The notes under the pieces were generated by a model. The model was not told where the DNA came from. It was given only the letters and a program-made list of their open reading frames with translations, and made no database searches. The translations under genes were made by a program, and so were the position numbers. This document shows, piece after piece, positions 61,277-64,000 of a DNA stretch of 64,000 nucleotides. Numbering within the stretch: the first letter of the stretch is position 1; each line of letters opens with the position of its first letter. Origin of the DNA: Actinokineospora globicatena (GTDB lineage Bacteria > Actinomycetota > Actinomycetes > Mycobacteriales > Pseudonocardiaceae); assembly GCF_024171945.1 (NCBI RefSeq), contig NZ_JAMTCR010000005.1, positions 796,840 through 860,839 of the forward strand, read 5' to 3'.

Positions 61277-61896
61277 CTCGCGAAGAGCTCGCGATCGACC
61301 CCGTGGAGGCCGCCAAGCTCATCCTCGGCGCTGTCCTCGAAGCGGATAGCCCTGACGGCACCGTCCGTGTCCGTGTCGTCGAGGTAGAGGCCTACCGAGG
61401 TGGGGACGACCCCGCGTCCCACTGCTACCGCGGTAAGACCCCGCGCAACGAGGTCATGTTCGGCCCGGCCGGCTACCTCTACGTGTACTTCGTCTACGGG
61501 ATGCACTTCTGCGCCAACGTGGTCTCCCTGACCGACGGCGTACCCGGTGCCGTCCTCCTCCGAGCCGGTGAGGTCATCGACGGCGTGGACATCGCACGCG
61601 CGCGACGACCCGCATCCCGCTCGGACGCCGAACTCGCCAAGGGGCCCGCGCGGCTCACCTCCGTGCTCGGCCTCAACGCCGCGCACAACGGGATAGACCT
61701 GACGGACCCGAACTCACCGGTTCGCCTCCACGAGGGCGAGCGCGTCGCACCAGAGGACGTCCGGGTAGGACCGCGTGTAGGCGTGGCCGTCGCCATCGAC
61801 GTCCCGTGGCGGTTCTGGGTCAACGGCTCGAAGGCGGTCAGCGCATACCGCCGTGGCGGCAAGAGGGGCGTCGTGCGGGTCGTACCTGGCCCTTAG
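61258..61896 (+). CDS. mpg: 3-methyladenine DNA glycosylase (MPG/AAG type)
   Basis: This 212-residue base-excision enzyme starts at GTG 61258. Family hallmarks: V-V-E-V-E-A-Y near the catalytic Glu, D-P-A-S-H, the T-P-R-N-E-V-M-F-G-P-A-G-Y-L-Y-V-Y-x-x-Y-G-M-H block, and L-L-R-A-G-E. It excises alkylated purines. The overlap with the SGNH gene suggests one message. As in mycobacteria it lies directly upstream of tyrS. Confidence 0.93.
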
Positions 61897-61944
61897 CGCA
61901 AACCCGGTGGTTGGCGGCGAGCGCCGCGAGGGAAGATAGCCGCC

Positions 61945-63219
61945 GTGAGTGAACACATCCTCGACGAGTTGACCTGGCGCGGCCTGATCGCGCAGTCCAC
62001 CGACCTCGACGCCCTGCGCAAGGACCTCGACGCGGGCCCACTCACCCTCTATGCGGGCTTCGACCCCACGGCACCCAGCCTGCACGCGGGCAACCTCGTC
62101 CCGCTGCTCATGCTGCGCCGCTTCCAGCGCGCCGGTCACCGTCCGATCGTGCTCGCCGGTGGCGCTACCGGCATGATCGGCGACCCGCGCGACACCGGTG
62201 AGCGGACGCTCAACACGCTCGACGTGGTCGCGGAGTGGGCCGAGCGCATCCGCGGTCAGCTGGAGCGGTTCGTGGACTTCGACGACTCGCCGACCGGCGC
62301 GGTGGTGACCAACAACCTCGACTGGACCCGCGACGTGTCCGTCCTGGACTTCCTGCGCGACGTCGGCAAGCACTTCTCGGTCAACGTCATGCTCGCCAGG
62401 GAGACCGTCAAGCGCAGGCTCGAGTCCGATGGCATGTCCTACACCGAGTTCAGCTACCTGCTCCTGCAGTCGCACGACTACCTGCGGTTGCACCAGAGCC
62501 ACGGCTGCAAGCTCCAGGTGGGCGGCTCGGACCAGTGGGGCAACATCATCGGCGGGGTAGAGCTAACGCGCCGCATGGCCGGAGCCTCCGTGCACGCGCT
62601 CACCGCGCCGCTCGTGACCGACGCCGAGGGACGCAAGTTCGGCAAGTCCACCGGCGGCGGCAACATCTGGCTCGACCCGGCGCTGACCTCCCCGTACGCC
62701 TGGTACCAGTACTTCGTGAACGTGGGCGACGCCGACGTCTTGCGTTACCTGCGCCTGTTCACCTTCTTGAGCCAAGAGGAGATCGAGGCCCTGGCCCAGG
62801 ACACCGCTGAACGCCCTCACCTGCGGTCCGCGCAGAAGCGCCTGGCCGAGGAGTTCACGACCCTCGTGCACGGCGAGCGGGAGACCAACCAGGTGAAGGC
62901 CGCGAGCCATGCCCTCTTCGGCAGGGGGGAGCTGGCGGAGCTGGACCTGTCGACGCTGGACGCCGCCATGGCCGAGGCCCCGACCGGCACCGCCCGGCTG
63001 TCGGAGGCACCGACGATCGTGGACCTGCTGGTCGCGTCCGGTCTCGCGGACAGCAGGGGAGTGGCGCGCCGGACGGTCAACGAGGGTGGCGCCTACGTGA
63101 ACAACGCCAAGGTCACCGACGAGGCGTGGACCCCGGCGCAGGCGGACCTGCTGCACGACAAGTGGCTGGTGCTGCGCCGTGGCAAGCGGAATACGGCGGG
63201 GGTCCAGGTCCAGGCCTGA
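61945..63219 (+). CDS. tyrS: Tyrosine-tRNA ligase
   Basis: This 424-residue class I synthetase has the HIGH-like motif [12 protein letters not shown] near residue 40 and the KMSKS-like K-F-G-K-S near 232. A C-terminal S4 RNA-binding domain (residues 355-420, [10 protein letters not shown]) follows. It starts at GTG 61945. The 48-base gap upstream excludes a T-box. A hairpin lies 22 bases after the stop, and then comes the rRNA operon. Confidence 0.97.
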   Translation: MSEHILDELTWRGLIAQSTDLDALRKDLDAGPLTLYAGFDPTAPSLHAGNLVPLLMLRRFQRAGHRPIVLAGGATGMIGDPRDTGERTLNTLDVVAEWAERIRGQLERFVDFDDSPTGAVVTNNLDWTRDVSVLDFLRDVGKHFSVNVMLARETVKRRLESDGMSYTEFSYLLLQSHDYLRLHQSHGCKLQVGGSDQWGNIIGGVELTRRMAGASVHALTAPLVTDAEGRKFGKSTGGGNIWLDPALTSPYAWYQYFVNVGDADVLRYLRLFTFLSQEEIEALAQDTAERPHLRSAQKRLAEEFTTLVHGERETNQVKAASHALFGRGELAELDLSTLDAAMAEAPTGTARLSEAPTIVDLLVASGLADSRGVARRTVNEGGAYVNNAKVTDEAWTPAQADLLHDKWLVLRRGKRNTAGVQVQA

Positions 63220-63240
63220 GCCCATCCGAGTGGTCCTCCC

Positions 63241-63281
63241 GTGGCCGTCGACCTGCCAAGGTCGGCGGCCACGAGCGTTTC
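63241..63281 (+). terminator. Terminator of tyrS
   Basis: Arms GTGGCCGTCGACC (63241-63253) and GGTCGGCGGCCAC (63260-63272) pair over 13 bases with one G-U and a six-base loop; a short TTT follows. Confidence 0.7.
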
Positions 63282-63449
63282 CGCAGGTCAGAGCGCGCTT
63301 GGCGGTCCTCACCGCACCGGATGAGAGAAAGTTGACGTGACGGCGGTCACATACACACGGCTCTGGGGGTGGGTTACGGTGGTTTTGCGGCCCGACACAG
63401 GGGTGGTGACCTGCGGTTTCACCCTGTGGTGGGTTCCTGTGGGTGCGAT

Positions 63450-63478
63450 TTGACCCTGGGTTTGTGGCCGTGTAACTT
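63450..63478 (+). promoter_or_regulatory. Candidate rRNA promoter
   Basis: TTGACC (63450-63455), exactly 17 bases, TAACTT (63473-63478). It is the best-spaced promoter in the leader. A TAGAGT at 63589-63594 could belong to a second promoter but has no clear -35. Confidence 0.65.
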
Positions 63479-63815
63479 TCTCTCTGTCAGCGCGACACGG
63501 GCCGGGAAAACCGGAACGAGCGCCAGACGGAGCAAGGCCTCGAATCAGACTTCCGAGGGGCGCGAACCAAGCTCCCACCGCAGGGTGGTAGAGTGGGTGC
63601 ACTCGAAGGTTTCGAGACACAAGCCAAGAAGTGCCCAGCCTCTAGTGGCACCGCTCGAACGCGGTTGATCTGGATGTGCGTGTGTTGTTTGAGAACTCAA
63701 CAGTGTGCCGATTTAAGCCAGTAGAGCTTGAATGATTGAACCCCATTTGTGGGTTCCTTTGAGATGAATATGATGCCAGTTTGGTGTCTGTTTGTCAGGT
63801 ATTACTCTTAAAGCA

Positions 63816-64000
<185 letters not shown>

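Larger units (their letters stand above)
63220..63815 (+). other. Intergenic region and rRNA operon leader
   Basis: No protein gene. The left end holds the tyrS terminator, the middle one or more rRNA promoters, and from about 63680 the conserved pre-16S leader. That leader includes TGTTG/CAACA arms (63683-63687 and 63698-63702) around TTTGAGAACT, and a GAACCC/GGGTTC hairpin at 63738-63756. The first of these motifs is typical of actinobacterial antitermination and RNase III processing regions. Confidence 0.75.

Overview
The window reads as chromosomal DNA of a high-GC actinobacterium, most likely of the order Pseudonocardiales. The grounds are very high third-position GC, frequent GTG starts, a BldD developmental regulator, WhiJ/DUF397 gene pairs, mIHF, a helicase-degenerate PriA and an actinobacterial 16S rRNA 5' end at the right edge. 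The genus is not determined. Gene order in several blocks matches the order I recall from mycobacteria (alaS-ruvX-mltG-aroE-prepilin peptidase; aroC-aroK-aroB-aroQ-membrane protein-pepQ-efp-nusB; pyrR-pyrB-pyrC-PH protein-carA-carB-pyrF, then mihF-gmk-rpoZ-coaBC-metK; priA-def-fmt-rsmB; mpg-tyrS).

Layout. 1-2136: accessory scraps, namely a WhiJ-like regulator cut by the window edge, two tandem DUF397 genes, a frameshifted phosphotransferase gene and a repeat-bearing intergenic stretch. 2137-10355: rarA, two small envelope proteins, alaS-ruvX-mltG-aroE with overlapping junctions, then a prepilin peptidase. 10356-14190: a repeat-bearing gap, helR/helD, a promoter-terminator mini-unit and a membrane-anchored protein of unknown function. 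14191-20097: the shikimate operon, then pepQ-efp-nusB. 20098-21325: a non-coding gap with two DnaA-box-like sites, bldD with its terminator and two BldD-box-like sites, and the PyrR-binding leader. 21326-30006: the pyrimidine operon. 30007-39625: mihF-gmk-rpoZ-coaBC-metK-DUF5313-priA-def-fmt-rsmB. 39622-52132: accessory region with a flavoprotein, asparaginase, methyltransferase, a Septu-like defence pair (ptuB/ptuA), a flavin amine oxidase, an amino-acid ABC transporter, a GNAT enzyme and two LLM monooxygenases, followed by a gene-free C-rich stretch. 52133-60578: the arginine cluster argCJBDFRGH. 60551-64000: an SGNH hydrolase, mpg, tyrS, and the promoter, leader and first 185 nt of an rRNA operon.

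How it works together. The shikimate block supplies chorismate, the pyr block supplies UMP under PyrR control, and carAB there also feeds the arg cluster, which has argF but no carbamoyl-phosphate synthase of its own. The arg cluster begins at what looks like a leaderless promoter with an ARG-box-like site over the -10. The 44-51.4 kb block resembles sulfur or modified-cysteine salvage loci (transporter, acetyltransferase, NtaA/SnaA/DszA-type monooxygenase). Both of its divergent promoter regions carry the same 12-mer.

The most interesting items are the Septu-like pair with three rare TTA codons in its nuclease gene, the promoter-plus-terminator mini-unit opposite the helR start, a promoter-like hairpin element shared by two distant gene-free regions, and the shared motif of the salvage cluster.
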